Origin: Gammaproteobacteria bacterium
GTDB lineage: Bacteria; Pseudomonadota; Gammaproteobacteria; UBA6429; Thiohalophilaceae
Assembly (NCBI GenBank): GCA_013152045.1
Contig: JAADGZ010000200.1
Location: 1 to 13,393 of the forward strand
Length of the DNA: 13,393 nucleotides
Direction of reading: 5' to 3'
Below the pieces are notes generated by a model. That model ran no database searches. It saw only the letters and a list, made by a program, of their open reading frames with translations, and was not told the origin of the DNA. Shown one piece after another: positions 1-7,711 of this stretch (positions are counted from its first letter, which is position 1; every line of letters starts with the position of its first letter). Position numbers and translations under genes: made by a program.

Positions 1-126
1 GGCTTCGAGCTTGCGCAGGCCAGCACGAACAACCTCACTAACTGACTGGAAGCGGCCTTGCTGTAGAATTTCAGCGACGAACTGATCAAAGTGCTCGCCA
101 AGTGTGACGGAGGTGTTTCGTGGCAT
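1..126 (-). CDS. ParD-like antitoxin, 5' part only (truncated by window edge)
   Basis: Forty-two codons are visible and the frame is still open at the left edge. The start MPRNTSVTLGEHFDQFVAE, then QGRFQSVSEVVRAGLRKLEA, matches the N-terminal ribbon-helix-helix part of ParD/CopG antitoxins: a beta strand with TSVTL, then two helices with the S-x-SEVVRAGLR signature. In this family the antitoxin dimer binds DNA through that fold and neutralises a ParE-type toxin (a gyrase poison), usually encoded just downstream. Here that would lie outside the window. The ATG at 126 is supported by AGGA at 134-137, 7 nt upstream. A promoter and palindromic operator lie at 148-183. The gene transcribes away from the main cluster and is probably unrelated to it. 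The family call is firm. The presence of a toxin partner is inferred. Confidence 0.85.
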   Translation of the reverse strand, partial: MPRNTSVTLGEHFDQFVAEILQQGRFQSVSEVVRAGLRKLEA

Positions 127-147
127 CGGTGCATCCTCGTGGCTAGT

Positions 148-183
148 GTATTAAATATTAATACAGATATTACTAAGTGGCAA
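148..183 (-). promoter_or_regulatory. Sigma70-type promoter with overlapping palindromic operator for the ParD-like gene
   Basis: Read on the minus strand, TTGCCA (178-183) is followed by exactly 17 nt and then TAATAT (155-160), a near-consensus -35/-10 pair. The -10 box lies inside a perfect inverted repeat, GTATTAA-TAT-TTAATAC (148-164). The predicted start point falls near 148, about 22 nt upstream of the ATG. ParD-type antitoxins commonly repress their own operon by binding palindromes over the promoter, so this dyad is the likely autoregulatory operator. The boxes and dyad are seen directly. The autoregulation is inferred from the family. Confidence 0.7.
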
Positions 184-266
184 GGAGCGAGCCAGCTGCA
201 TATCGAGGGGTATTGTTAAGCTGTTGTATTCTATTGATAAATAGAAACTTTCGAGGCTACTCGAAG

Positions 267-303
267 TTGGGGGATAAGGTCGAATCCCCTTGGGGACGCG
301 CCA
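267..303 (+). other. tRNA-tail-like sequence, possible displaced attachment-site remnant
   Basis: This stretch resembles the 3' end of a tRNA. It contains GGTCGAATCCCC, similar to a T-loop and 3' T-stem, and ends in GGGACGCGCCA, similar to an acceptor strand plus CCA. A terminator follows 4 nt later. No matching 5' half (D arm, anticodon arm) lies upstream, and spacing between loop and acceptor does not fit a normal T arm, so it is not an intact tRNA. A hairpin GGGGAT/ATCCCC can form within it, and another (TTCGAG/CTCGAA) lies just upstream at about 250-265. Displaced tRNA 3' ends are typical junctions of elements that integrate into tRNA genes, which would fit the ParD gene on the left. Chance resemblance is possible. 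Confidence 0.35.
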
Positions 304-307
304 TATC

Positions 308-338
308 AAAAAGGGTTGCAGAAATGCAGCCTTTTTTT
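308..338 (+). terminator. Intrinsic terminator, probably bidirectional
   Basis: A 7-bp stem, GGTTGCA with TGCAGCC (one G-U pair), closes a GAAA tetraloop and is followed by seven T residues. On the other strand the hairpin is followed by a run of five T, so it could also stop transcription leaving the main cluster leftward. It follows the tRNA-like tail directly, as terminators do after real tRNA genes. Confidence 0.8.
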
Positions 339-365
339 ATTCATGTCTGATTCACGGGTTAATTC

Positions 366-500
366 TTAAGGAACTTCTGATTAATTACGATATTGTCATT
401 CCGGCGAAGGCCGGAATCCAGTAAGCATTGGTACGTAACACATGGATTCCGGATCTCCGCTTCGCTGTGTCCGGAATGACGAATTAATTAGCTTCCTTAA
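366..500. repeat. Nested palindromic repeat element (MITE/REP-like), about 135 bp
   Basis: The outer ends are perfect inverted copies, TTAAGGAA (366-373) and TTCCTTAA (493-500). Inside them are ATTAATT/AATTAAT, then GTCATTCCGG (395-404) and CCGGAATGAC (471-480), then GGAATCCA (413-420) and TGGATTCC (443-450). The whole unit can fold into a long interrupted hairpin with no coding potential. The core GTCATTCCGG...CCGGAATC is a very common dispersed palindrome in proteobacterial genomes (from memory of the type, not a search). It sits 30 nt past the stop codon of the response regulator gene and could form the 3' end of that transcript. Confidence 0.8.
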
Positions 501-530
501 TATTTGTTTATAGATTTAGCTTTTGCTCTG

Positions 531-1925
531 TCAGTCATCCTGTTCAATATATTGACTGTCGGGATCAAGATGATATTGACTGATCAACCTGCGTAAGCGG
601 GGGCGGGAGACGCCGAGAATTTCACAGGTTTTGCCTTTGTGCCAGTTGGTGGCCTTGAGAATCCGGAGAACGTGTTCTTTTTCTACGTCCTGTAAGCTGA
701 GCTCCAGCGGATCTTTTAATGAGCTGGCTTCACTGGTGTTGCTATTTTGTAACGCCAGATCTCTGATCTTTTTGGGCAGCAAATCGACGGTGATCACTTC
801 ATCGGGGCACAGGGCTACGATTTTCATCAGGGTGTTTTCCAGTTCACGTACATTGCCGGGCCAACTGTAGTTCTGAATTAACCCCAGTACATCAATCGAC
901 AATCGATGAACATTGCTGTTCATTTCCTTGTTAACACGAGACAATAGTGTCTGTACCAGACTTGGTATATCCTCAGCGCGTTCTCGTAATGGCGGTATAT
1001 GAATATTGATAACCTGTAGTCGATAAAACAGGTCTTCGCGAAATACGCCGTCTTCTACTGCTGCGCCAAGATCGACATTGGTGGCGGCGATGACTCGGGC
1101 ATTGGTTTTTAACGGAAGCTTTGCGCCTACGGGCAGGAATTCTTTTTCCTGTAATACGCGCAACAATTTGGCCTGCATAGTAGCGGATAATTCACCGATT
1201 TCATCCAGGAAGATAGTACCGTCATTGGCCATGGCGAATTTACCCGGTTGTCGGGTGACTGCGCCGGTAAAGGCGCCTTTTTCATGGCCAAACATATCTG
1301 ATTCAAGCAGGGTTTCGACCAGTGCGGCACAGTTGATGGCGACAAACGGGCCGTCTGGATTATGGCTGGCATTATGTATAGCGCGGGCTACCAGTTCCTT
1401 GCCGGTCCCGCTTTCTCCGGTAATCAGGACTGTTGCCGGGCTATCGGCAACCAGACCGATAGTTTTGTAAATTTCACGCATGGCCTTGCTGTGGCCAACC
1501 ATGGTATTAGATGATGTTATGCCGAGTTCAGCAGATGACATGTCCATTTCATTATCGATATTTGAATTGCGCACCAGCGCTCGGGTAACGGCTTCATCCA
1601 GTTCATCAATATCAATAGGTTTATGAATGTAGTCATCAGCGCCATTTTGCATGGCCTGGATGGTGGTTTCCATGTCGTGAAAAGCCGTTATCATGATAAC
1701 CCGGCTGTTTTTGTAAAGCTGCTTGAACTGTGGCAGACCTTCGAGTCCACTCTGCCCTGGCATGCGAATATCAAGAATAATCACATCGGGGGAAATGTTG
1801 TTTCCTAACGCGAGTCCTTCTTCGACACTATGCGCGAGGTGTACTTTATAATCCTGCCTGCCAAAATGCATTTCGAGCATCCGACAACTGGCGATATCAT
1901 CATCTATAACCAGAATCTGCGTCAT
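531..1925 (-). CDS. NtrC-family sigma54-dependent response regulator
   Basis: A 464-residue protein with the full three-domain layout of a bacterial enhancer-binding protein. The receiver domain (1-118) has acidic residues D8-D10, phospho-acceptor D52, T80 and K102. The AAA+ domain (about 140-375) has Walker A GESGTGKE at 170-177, the sigma54-contacting GAFTGA loop at 217-222, Walker B TIFLDE at 237-242, and the FYRLQV and WPGNVRELEN segments. A Fis-type helix-turn-helix closes the protein (about 420-455, GKTCEILGVSRPRLRRLI). All key residues are present, so it should respond to phosphorylation and open sigma54 promoters. Its start overlaps the kinase stop by 4 bp (ATGA), so the two are translationally coupled and form a cognate pair. 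A sigma54 promoter heads the gene cluster at 13215-13230 and is the obvious candidate target. It resembles the AtoC/ZraR/NtrC group, but the exact subfamily cannot be named. Confidence 0.95.
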   Translation of the reverse strand: MTQILVIDDDIASCRMLEMHFGRQDYKVHLAHSVEEGLALGNNISPDVIILDIRMPGQSGLEGLPQFKQLYKNSRVIMITAFHDMETTIQAMQNGADDYIHKPIDIDELDEAVTRALVRNSNIDNEMDMSSAELGITSSNTMVGHSKAMREIYKTIGLVADSPATVLITGESGTGKELVARAIHNASHNPDGPFVAINCAALVETLLESDMFGHEKGAFTGAVTRQPGKFAMANDGTIFLDEIGELSATMQAKLLRVLQEKEFLPVGAKLPLKTNARVIAATNVDLGAAVEDGVFREDLFYRLQVINIHIPPLRERAEDIPSLVQTLLSRVNKEMNSNVHRLSIDVLGLIQNYSWPGNVRELENTLMKIVALCPDEVITVDLLPKKIRDLALQNSNTSEASSLKDPLELSLQDVEKEHVLRILKATNWHKGKTCEILGVSRPRLRRLISQYHLDPDSQYIEQDD

Positions 1926-4510
1926 ACGATTGTCTCTTTTATATTTTCTTCCTGAATAACCGGGCCGACAGGCAGTATCAGACTGGCTTTGGTGCCATTT
2001 CCTCCTGACACCGGCTGCAGGCGTATTTCACCATGATGTTGATCAATAATACGCTTGATTATAGCCAGCCCCAGTCCAGTACCCTTGGCGCGGGTAGTGA
2101 CAAAGGGTTCAAATAAATGATCCAGGGTTTTACTATCGATACCGGGGCCATTATCAATTATTTCGATGAGAATCCCCGGTCCTTTGTCGGTTAGTTGAAA
2201 TTGTACTTCAATACTCACCCTGTGTTTGTCAGCATTGTTCTCTGTTGCCTGGGCGGCATTCAGTATCAGGTTGGACAGGGCCTGCCTTAGACGTACACTG
2301 TCGCCGTGAATAGTCGGAAGGCCGGGGTGATAATGGGTTTTTACATCAATCTTCAGTTCTTCCAGTGACTTGCCCAGATTGATAATGGCAAGCTCTACGA
2401 GTTTGTCAGGACTGAGCCATTCAAGATTCAGGCTGTCGGGTCGTGAATAACTCATCATGTCTGCGAGTATTGATTCCATATATTTGACCTGTTCACGGCC
2501 AATTTTTATCAGTTCATTTTCTTCTGCGCCGAGATAGTCCTGTGCGGATTTTTCCAGTATCTGCATGCCCATTTTGATAGAGGAGAGGGGGTTGCGCAAA
2601 TCATGGGCAATCATATTGGCCATCCGTCCAACAGCAGTTAGTTCCTTGTTTTTCTGTATTTCTCTGTTGCGCTTGTCAATTTCATCCTGCAACAGTTTCC
2701 GCTCTGTAATATCTTCTTTAACGGCGAGGAAGTTGGTGATTTCACCCTCGGCATTTCTGATGGCGGAGATTCGGGCAGATTCCCAGTAGAGTTCACCAGA
2801 TTTTTTACGGTTGTGAAATTCCCCTCGCCATTCGCCGCCTGAAGAAATGGTTTTCCAGAGATTGTTGTATTCTTCTGTAGATGTATCGCCGGATTTAAGT
2901 ATATTGGGTCTTTTGCCAATCACATCATCCACACTATAGCCGGTAAGCTGGGTGAATTTGGGGTTTGTATATTCTATATTCCCCTGCATGTCTGTAATCA
3001 TAACCGTGCTTGGGCTTTGCTCAACAGCTCGGCTGAGTTTAAGCAATTGCTGTTCGTTGGTGCGTTGTTCAGTAATATCAGCGCCGAGCAGGGTGATGAT
3101 CGAGACATCATCATTAACATCAAATGACAGGGTGGCGTTCCACACAATTAATTTTTTTGTGCCATCACGGGTAATAATCGGGCCTTCGTCAATATTAGCG
3201 CCGCTAGATAAGCGAACGGCGGTTTTAATCGTTTGTTTGCAGTGTTTGCGGTGGTGTTCAGGGATGAATAATGTAAACCAGTTTTTTCCGATAACATCAT
3301 CATAGCTCCAGCCGGTTAGCTGGAGTAAATATTTATTACAGAAAACAATTCTTCCGTCTGTGGTGATACTGACTGCGACCAGTTTGACATCTTCCAGAAT
3401 AGTTCTGAAACCCCTTTCATATTCTGTTTGTGCCTCAGATTGCTTGTGTTTTATCCATAAGCGTGCGGCAAATAGCGAACCTGCCAGCGCCAGTGCAAAA
3501 ATAATACCGTAAGGTATAAAATGTTCGTTCAGAAATTCATTACGGGAAATATCCAGGGTGGCGGGGGGGGTTCTTGAGAGTATTTTCCAGTAAATCCGAT
3601 CGGAATTGTCGAGCTCGGAATTAACCCGGGAAGATATATTTTCCTGTTGCGTTTGTGGGTAAGTGGTTATGAAGGTAAACAGGCCATTATCGGAATAGAA
3701 TTGACCCTGGTCAGACTGGTTTATTATTTTCCATTCTTGCGGATAGCGGCTGGCAAATGACCTTTTTTTATTCAACATAAAGCCCCATTCATCCTTCTTG
3801 TCCGGGCTGATTAACCAGAAACCATCCTTGTTTAGCAACATAAGGTCACCGCTGAGATTGGTGCCTGCATTTATGAGTTCATTAATAAGAGCGTTGCCGT
3901 AATAGTTGAGCAAGACAATGCCGGTTTTTATTCCCTCGCGGTTGAAAACCGGGGTGCCGATCCTGATGGTTGGCTTGATCGGTTTTTCTATAAGGTTATT
4001 CTCAACATTCAGATCAAAGGGAGACCAGTAAATTTCACCTTTACCCAGCTTTAGCGTTTCAGAAAAATAATAACGTTCCTTTTTTTCCTGCAATAATTCG
4101 TTGGGTACCGAAATGGGGATGCCGCCGTTAAAATTGACCCGGACAACTTCCCGCCCATTAGTGTCGATGTAACGTATTTGATCATAGACAGTTTTATTCT
4201 TTGCAAATGAAACAAATTCATCGATAAGAAGTTTTCTTGAGTTGTCGTCTATTTTGTCAAAGATACCGCTAACCTGATTGTGCTCTGCAAGAAACATCAA
4301 ATCAGAGATAATGCCGCCAAGAACGTTATTGGCGCTTCTTTCCAGTAGCGCTATATTGGTTTCATCATTTTTTTGATGTGTCTGGTGCTGGATGTTTACC
4401 TGGATTTGATAATGAATAATCAGAACAATCAGCAGTATAATGACCAGCGGTAAGGCAAATACCAGAAACTGTGCAAGGAAGTTAAAATGATGGGGGAGGG
4501 CCTTGTTCAT
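1922..4510 (-). CDS. Membrane-bound sensor histidine kinase with periplasmic sensor and two PAS domains
   Basis: An 862-residue kinase. A membrane span near residues 12-34 and a second at about 334-353 enclose a ~300-residue periplasmic region. That region resembles double-Cache/PDC sensors (YFSETLKLGKGEIYWSPFDL, then TPVFNREGIKTGIVLLNY). Two cytoplasmic PAS domains follow (about 368-485 and 494-611), the second ending in the typical ITERK. The kinase core has the H-box with phospho-acceptor H636 in AHDLRNPLSS, then the ATP-binding N box (NLILNAAQATE), DNGPGI, FEPFVTT and GTGLGL boxes. There is no C-terminal receiver, so it is a classical kinase paired with the overlapping regulator gene. The ATG follows the stop of the preceding small gene directly (TAAATG), implying coupled translation. 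No ligand can be deduced. A run of eight C residues in the coding strand (3563-3570), near codon 314, could be a slippage site. Confidence 0.95.
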   Translation of the reverse strand: MNKALPHHFNFLAQFLVFALPLVIILLIVLIIHYQIQVNIQHQTHQKNDETNIALLERSANNVLGGIISDLMFLAEHNQVSGIFDKIDDNSRKLLIDEFVSFAKNKTVYDQIRYIDTNGREVVRVNFNGGIPISVPNELLQEKKERYYFSETLKLGKGEIYWSPFDLNVENNLIEKPIKPTIRIGTPVFNREGIKTGIVLLNYYGNALINELINAGTNLSGDLMLLNKDGFWLISPDKKDEWGFMLNKKRSFASRYPQEWKIINQSDQGQFYSDNGLFTFITTYPQTQQENISSRVNSELDNSDRIYWKILSRTPPATLDISRNEFLNEHFIPYGIIFALALAGSLFAARLWIKHKQSEAQTEYERGFRTILEDVKLVAVSITTDGRIVFCNKYLLQLTGWSYDDVIGKNWFTLFIPEHHRKHCKQTIKTAVRLSSGANIDEGPIITRDGTKKLIVWNATLSFDVNDDVSIITLLGADITEQRTNEQQLLKLSRAVEQSPSTVMITDMQGNIEYTNPKFTQLTGYSVDDVIGKRPNILKSGDTSTEEYNNLWKTISSGGEWRGEFHNRKKSGELYWESARISAIRNAEGEITNFLAVKEDITERKLLQDEIDKRNREIQKNKELTAVGRMANMIAHDLRNPLSSIKMGMQILEKSAQDYLGAEENELIKIGREQVKYMESILADMMSYSRPDSLNLEWLSPDKLVELAIINLGKSLEELKIDVKTHYHPGLPTIHGDSVRLRQALSNLILNAAQATENNADKHRVSIEVQFQLTDKGPGILIEIIDNGPGIDSKTLDHLFEPFVTTRAKGTGLGLAIIKRIIDQHHGEIRLQPVSGGNGTKASLILPVGPVIQEENIKETIV

Positions 4511-4840
4511 TTAATTACAGGTCTGGATTAACTGATTGTGTACCCGGTTAAGATAGGCTTCAGTTTCTTCATTTGACTGTTGCGGAATGATGTACAGAAT
4601 TTTAGCAGCAATAAGATAAGGTTTGCGAGGCTCATTGCCGGCGGGTTGTTCATTGTTGATCACTTTTTGCAAATAGCTGAGTGCTTGACCGGGATTTTCG
4701 CAATAGCGCGGCATAGAAACTTCCTCGCTGTACCATGAAATCCAGCGGGATAATGCAAAAATAAGTATACACACAAATAACACCAGCCGTACCGGTTTGA
4801 ATTCTGATTTTAGCGACGCTGGGTTTATTGTTTCAGGCAT
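4511..4840 (-). CDS. Small single-span membrane protein of unknown function, between porphyrin oxidase and kinase
   Basis: A 109-residue protein I do not recognise. Residues 18-36 (RLVLFVCILIFALSRWISW) form one hydrophobic segment with positive charges before it, so the remainder is probably periplasmic. The soluble part (37-109) looks helical and carries two cysteines, C47 and C108, that could form a disulfide. The gene overlaps the end of the porphyrin oxidase gene by 16 bp and abuts the kinase start with no spacer, so all three must share a transcript and are translationally coupled. That position suggests a membrane partner, possibly an accessory to the kinase's periplasmic sensor or an anchor for the oxidase. 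Both ideas are inference from gene order. Confidence 0.75.
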   Translation of the reverse strand: MPETINPASLKSEFKPVRLVLFVCILIFALSRWISWYSEEVSMPRYCENPGQALSYLQKVINNEQPAGNEPRKPYLIAAKILYIIPQQSNEETEAYLNRVHNQLIQTCN

Positions 4841-6267
4841 GCTGGCCCCGTGGCTGTGATATGGGCAGGTAGGACGGGAGGCAGGCTAATGGCGGTATTA
4901 TCTGAATGCTGAAGCTCGTGGATAATACTGTTGGCCATTTGTCTGGCGCAGGCGATCCGGTCTCTGACCGATACCCCGCCCCTGTAATTAGCTACCAGAT
5001 TCAGGCCCTTATGTTTGCACAGTTCTGAGTCCAGGTTCTGCATGCGCTGCTGGTAATTGCCGTGATAGAGTGGCAGGGCCTGTTGATGTCGATCTATACG
5101 GGCCATTTCGGGAAGCCCCCTGATGTTCAGGATGGACTGCAGATCGGCCAGCACACAATCAATACTCCTGTCGTCCGACAACTGGCTGAGCCTGGCCTGC
5201 CTCGCACCTCCCAGATAGGACGTGAGCAGTACTTTTGATTGCGGCGCCCGGTTGGAAAACAGGGAGCTCATCCACAGGTTTCCGGTGATATTTCTTTTTT
5301 CCTGCCCCGGTACCAGAAAACCGGTGCTATCGAGCCGATGTGGAACTTGCTGCCGGTCAAAGCCAAGGTGCACCACCGACAGGGGCGCATATTCAATGCT
5401 GTCGAGTATATTGCTGATTTCAGTCGATGTGCGGCGTAACAGACGGGCGCTGGCTGCGGCCGGCGTGGTTACTATGATCTGACGACAGGTTTTGCTGGTT
5501 TCGCCATTCAGGCTATTGGCAGACACTTGCCAGCCCTGTTTGCAGGCTCTGATCTGCGTTACGTCCATACAGCCCCTGAATTTAACTCCATCACAATCCA
5601 CAAGTTTTTTAACCATGGTGTTTATGCCACCGTCAAAAGAGAATATTTCTGTTGTACGGGCAGTGCGACGGCGCAATATTTTATTAACCATGACTCCGGC
5701 AGTGATACTGCCATACTGATTTTCCAGCGCCTTTAACCTGGGTAGCACGCTCATGGCATTGGCCTGGCTCGGGTCGGATGCCAGCGTGCCGGCAATAAAT
5801 GGATCCATGGCTTTATCAAGAAACTCCGCCCCCAGACGCCGTTTTATAAAACTGGCTACCGTTTCATTGCTGTCAGTTCTGCGTGGAATAAATGCTTCAG
5901 CCAGTAAACGTAGCCTGGCTCTGTTTGACCACAGAGGAGTCAGTAACATGCCGCCTATGGTCATAGGCAGAGGTTTCAGCTGGCCCTGATGTAATAAGTA
6001 ACGCCTGGACTCAGAATCAAGCTGACGCTTCTGCTTCTCACCGTTCAGGCCCGATATTTCCAGCAGTTCGTCTACTTCCGGTTTGAAGTTCATAATCATT
6101 GAAGCAGCTCGTTCGGTCAAATAACCATCCTGACGGGTGCTCTTTATTTTGCCGCCAGGGCGCATGGACTTTTCCCATATTTCCACCTGCACGCCAGCCT
6201 GGGCCAGCCACCAGGCGGTCGCCAGTCCGGAAATGCCGCCGCCAATAATGAGTACGTCTGTATCCAT
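4825..6267 (-). CDS. hemG: Protoporphyrinogen oxidase, HemY-type, FAD-dependent
   Basis: A 480-residue flavoprotein that oxidises protoporphyrinogen IX (or coproporphyrinogen III in the related branch), near the end of heme synthesis. Evidence: the N-terminal dinucleotide-binding motif DVLIIGGGISGLATAWWLA with GGGISG at 9-14; MRPGGKIKS; the family signature MDPFIAGTLASDPSQANA followed by PRLKALENQYGSI; and the C-terminal FAD-binding NYRGGVSVRDRI. Length fits the family. The frame stays open to a GTG at 6273, but the ATG at 6267 places the first strand as in homologues. Neither start has a strong ribosome site. Symbols vary: this oxygen-dependent type is called hemG or hemY and is unrelated to the flavodoxin-like HemG of E. 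coli. Upstream lies a radical SAM gene of the AhbD/NirJ heme family, separated by a palindromic repeat. Downstream is the overlapping small membrane gene. Related amine oxidases are excluded by the signatures. Confidence 0.92.
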   Translation of the reverse strand: MDTDVLIIGGGISGLATAWWLAQAGVQVEIWEKSMRPGGKIKSTRQDGYLTERAASMIMNFKPEVDELLEISGLNGEKQKRQLDSESRRYLLHQGQLKPLPMTIGGMLLTPLWSNRARLRLLAEAFIPRRTDSNETVASFIKRRLGAEFLDKAMDPFIAGTLASDPSQANAMSVLPRLKALENQYGSITAGVMVNKILRRRTARTTEIFSFDGGINTMVKKLVDCDGVKFRGCMDVTQIRACKQGWQVSANSLNGETSKTCRQIIVTTPAAASARLLRRTSTEISNILDSIEYAPLSVVHLGFDRQQVPHRLDSTGFLVPGQEKRNITGNLWMSSLFSNRAPQSKVLLTSYLGGARQARLSQLSDDRSIDCVLADLQSILNIRGLPEMARIDRHQQALPLYHGNYQQRMQNLDSELCKHKGLNLVANYRGGVSVRDRIACARQMANSIIHELQHSDNTAISLPPVLPAHITATGPACLKQ

Positions 6268-6291
6268 CAGCACACCATTTCTTGAACGCTG

Positions 6292-6438
6292 TTTTTAACG
6301 CAAAGACGCAAAGAAAATAAATATATTCCTTGCTGTCTGTATTGCGTGTGGCATGCACTCAAAATATTTTATGCGTGCAATGCTGTTATCTACATGGATT
6401 TTAACGAGCTTTGCGCCTTTGCGTCTTTGCGTTAAAAA
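6292..6438. repeat. MITE-like palindromic repeat with 22-bp perfect terminal inverted repeats
   Basis: Positions 6292-6313 and 6417-6438 are perfect 22-bp inverted copies, each built from a T5 run, AACGCAAAG and a second copy of the 8-nt unit ACGCAAAG. The right arm carries one more related unit (GCGCAAAG read inward). The central ~100 bp is AT-rich, with no convincing gene. The element fills nearly all the space between the radical SAM gene (stop at 6443) and the porphyrin oxidase start. In RNA it would form a long hairpin between the two genes. Confidence 0.85.
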
Positions 6439-6442
6439 TATT

Positions 6443-7699
6443 TTATTCAACATAACCAGGTCTCTTCGGTATTTTTCCGCCAAAACGCTTTGCCGCCAGT
6501 AATGACAAATGCTCCGCTGTTACCCGTGATTCGCCCTGCTCAAGTACATAGGCCTCAGCGCGTTTTTTAATCATTCCTTGCAGAAAACCGGGTATGCGTG
6601 ATAATCGCTGTTCGGCCTCCTGTGTCCAGCCAACAGTGTTTTCCATTTGGTAGGGTTGAATGACTATCGAACTTTGTGGGACATGGGAGCACCAGGGATC
6701 AGCATCCATGAGTGTGCCACCCATGGCCAGAGGCCGTGCCCGGCATCCGCCACACAGTTTCTGGTATTCACATTCGCCACAGGCGCCCCTGAGCTCCGGC
6801 GTGCGCAGTTGTTGCAACATATCAGCGTTGTCCCAGATACTTAAAAAAGACTGTTCGCGAATATTACCGATCTCGTTGGCAATATAAGGGCAGGGGGTGA
6901 CGGCGCCTTTTTCGGTGATGCGGCAGTAATGAGTTCCAGCGATACAGCCATCACCGTCATAGCCTGAGATACGGTTCATTAAGGATTCCGGGTTGCGCTC
7001 AAACGCTACCCGTTTGAAATGGGGGGCACAGCGGGGACGAATGATAATGTCATCATATTGTTCCTGGGCATCCATGATCTGGTGTAATAATTCATCATAT
7101 TGCTGTGGGCTGATATCCGATATGGACTCACCGCGGCCGGTACAGATAAGGAAGAAAATATTTAAAACACGCGCACCTTTTTCACGGCCAAAGGCGATTA
7201 TGTCATTTAACTCATGGGCATTATCTTTGGTTGCAGTGAAGTGGATCTGAAATGAAAGTTCATGTTTACGACAATGTTCGATAGCCGTTAATGTTTTTTG
7301 TAATGAACCGGGCAGACCGCGAAAAGCATCATGCCGTTTTTCATCCAGTGAATCGACACTAATACCAATACCCAAAGCGCCTGCCTTTTTTAATGATAAC
7401 GCCCGGCGCTCGGTAAGCAATGCGCCATTACTGCCGATCACCATCGCCAGTCCTTTTTGCGCACCATGCGCAATCATTTGTTCCAGATCGGTTCGCGCTA
7501 GTGGTTCCCCGCCGGTTAGCACCACCATGGTTTGTGTACCGCGGCTGGCGACCTCATCTATAATTGAATTAACTTCATCTACCGTTAACTCGCCGTCTGC
7601 GCCATTTTTCAGGCTCTCAGCGTCCTGGTAACAATGGGCGCAGGCCAGATTGCAGCGTTTGGTGATGTTAATGGCTAATAGATATAGTTCGTTTCGCAT
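6443..7699 (-). CDS. Radical SAM/SPASM enzyme of the AhbD/NirJ-like heme family with a C-terminal PCP_red-type module
   Basis: A 418-residue protein. The radical SAM cluster motif is C16-x3-C20-x2-C23 (TKRCNLACAHCYQDA), with GGEP at 63-66. A SPASM-type auxiliary-cluster region follows (DGCIAGTHYC, TPCPYI, CGECEYQKLCGGCRARP, DPWCSH). These segments, including FQIHFT, FFLICTGR and the ending GGCRARP...PWC, closely resemble AhbD (heme synthase acting on iron-coproporphyrin III) and NirJ (heme d1 synthesis), as I recall them. An added domain from W358 to about 406 (WTQEAEQRLSRIPGFLQGM...) matches the C-terminal module of protochlorophyllide reductase subunit BchB, and related modules recur in the preceding stress-protein gene. 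The open frame reaches a GTG at 7735 inside a repeat. ATG 7699, just before the conserved core, is the likelier start though it lacks a clear ribosome site. A tetrapyrrole substrate is inferred. A peptide-modifying SPASM role is the alternative. Confidence 0.88.
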   Translation of the reverse strand: MRNELYLLAINITKRCNLACAHCYQDAESLKNGADGELTVDEVNSIIDEVASRGTQTMVVLTGGEPLARTDLEQMIAHGAQKGLAMVIGSNGALLTERRALSLKKAGALGIGISVDSLDEKRHDAFRGLPGSLQKTLTAIEHCRKHELSFQIHFTATKDNAHELNDIIAFGREKGARVLNIFFLICTGRGESISDISPQQYDELLHQIMDAQEQYDDIIIRPRCAPHFKRVAFERNPESLMNRISGYDGDGCIAGTHYCRITEKGAVTPCPYIANEIGNIREQSFLSIWDNADMLQQLRTPELRGACGECEYQKLCGGCRARPLAMGGTLMDADPWCSHVPQSSIVIQPYQMENTVGWTQEAEQRLSRIPGFLQGMIKKRAEAYVLEQGESRVTAEHLSLLAAKRFGGKIPKRPGYVE

Positions 7700-7711
7700 A
7701 ATTGATTTTTT

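Noticed and set aside
240..303. Intact tRNA or tmRNA gene
   Set aside because: Only the 3' tail resembles a tRNA. There is no D arm, anticodon arm or matching 5' acceptor strand, and the T-arm spacing is wrong.
1078..1470. Plus-strand open frame of 130 codons
   Set aside because: It is antisense to the AAA+ core of the response regulator, whose Walker A and GAFTGA motifs establish the minus frame.
6038..6483. Two minus-strand open frames crossing the 6292-6438 repeat
   Set aside because: They read through the palindrome and into the oxidase gene in another frame. No start signals or family features are present.
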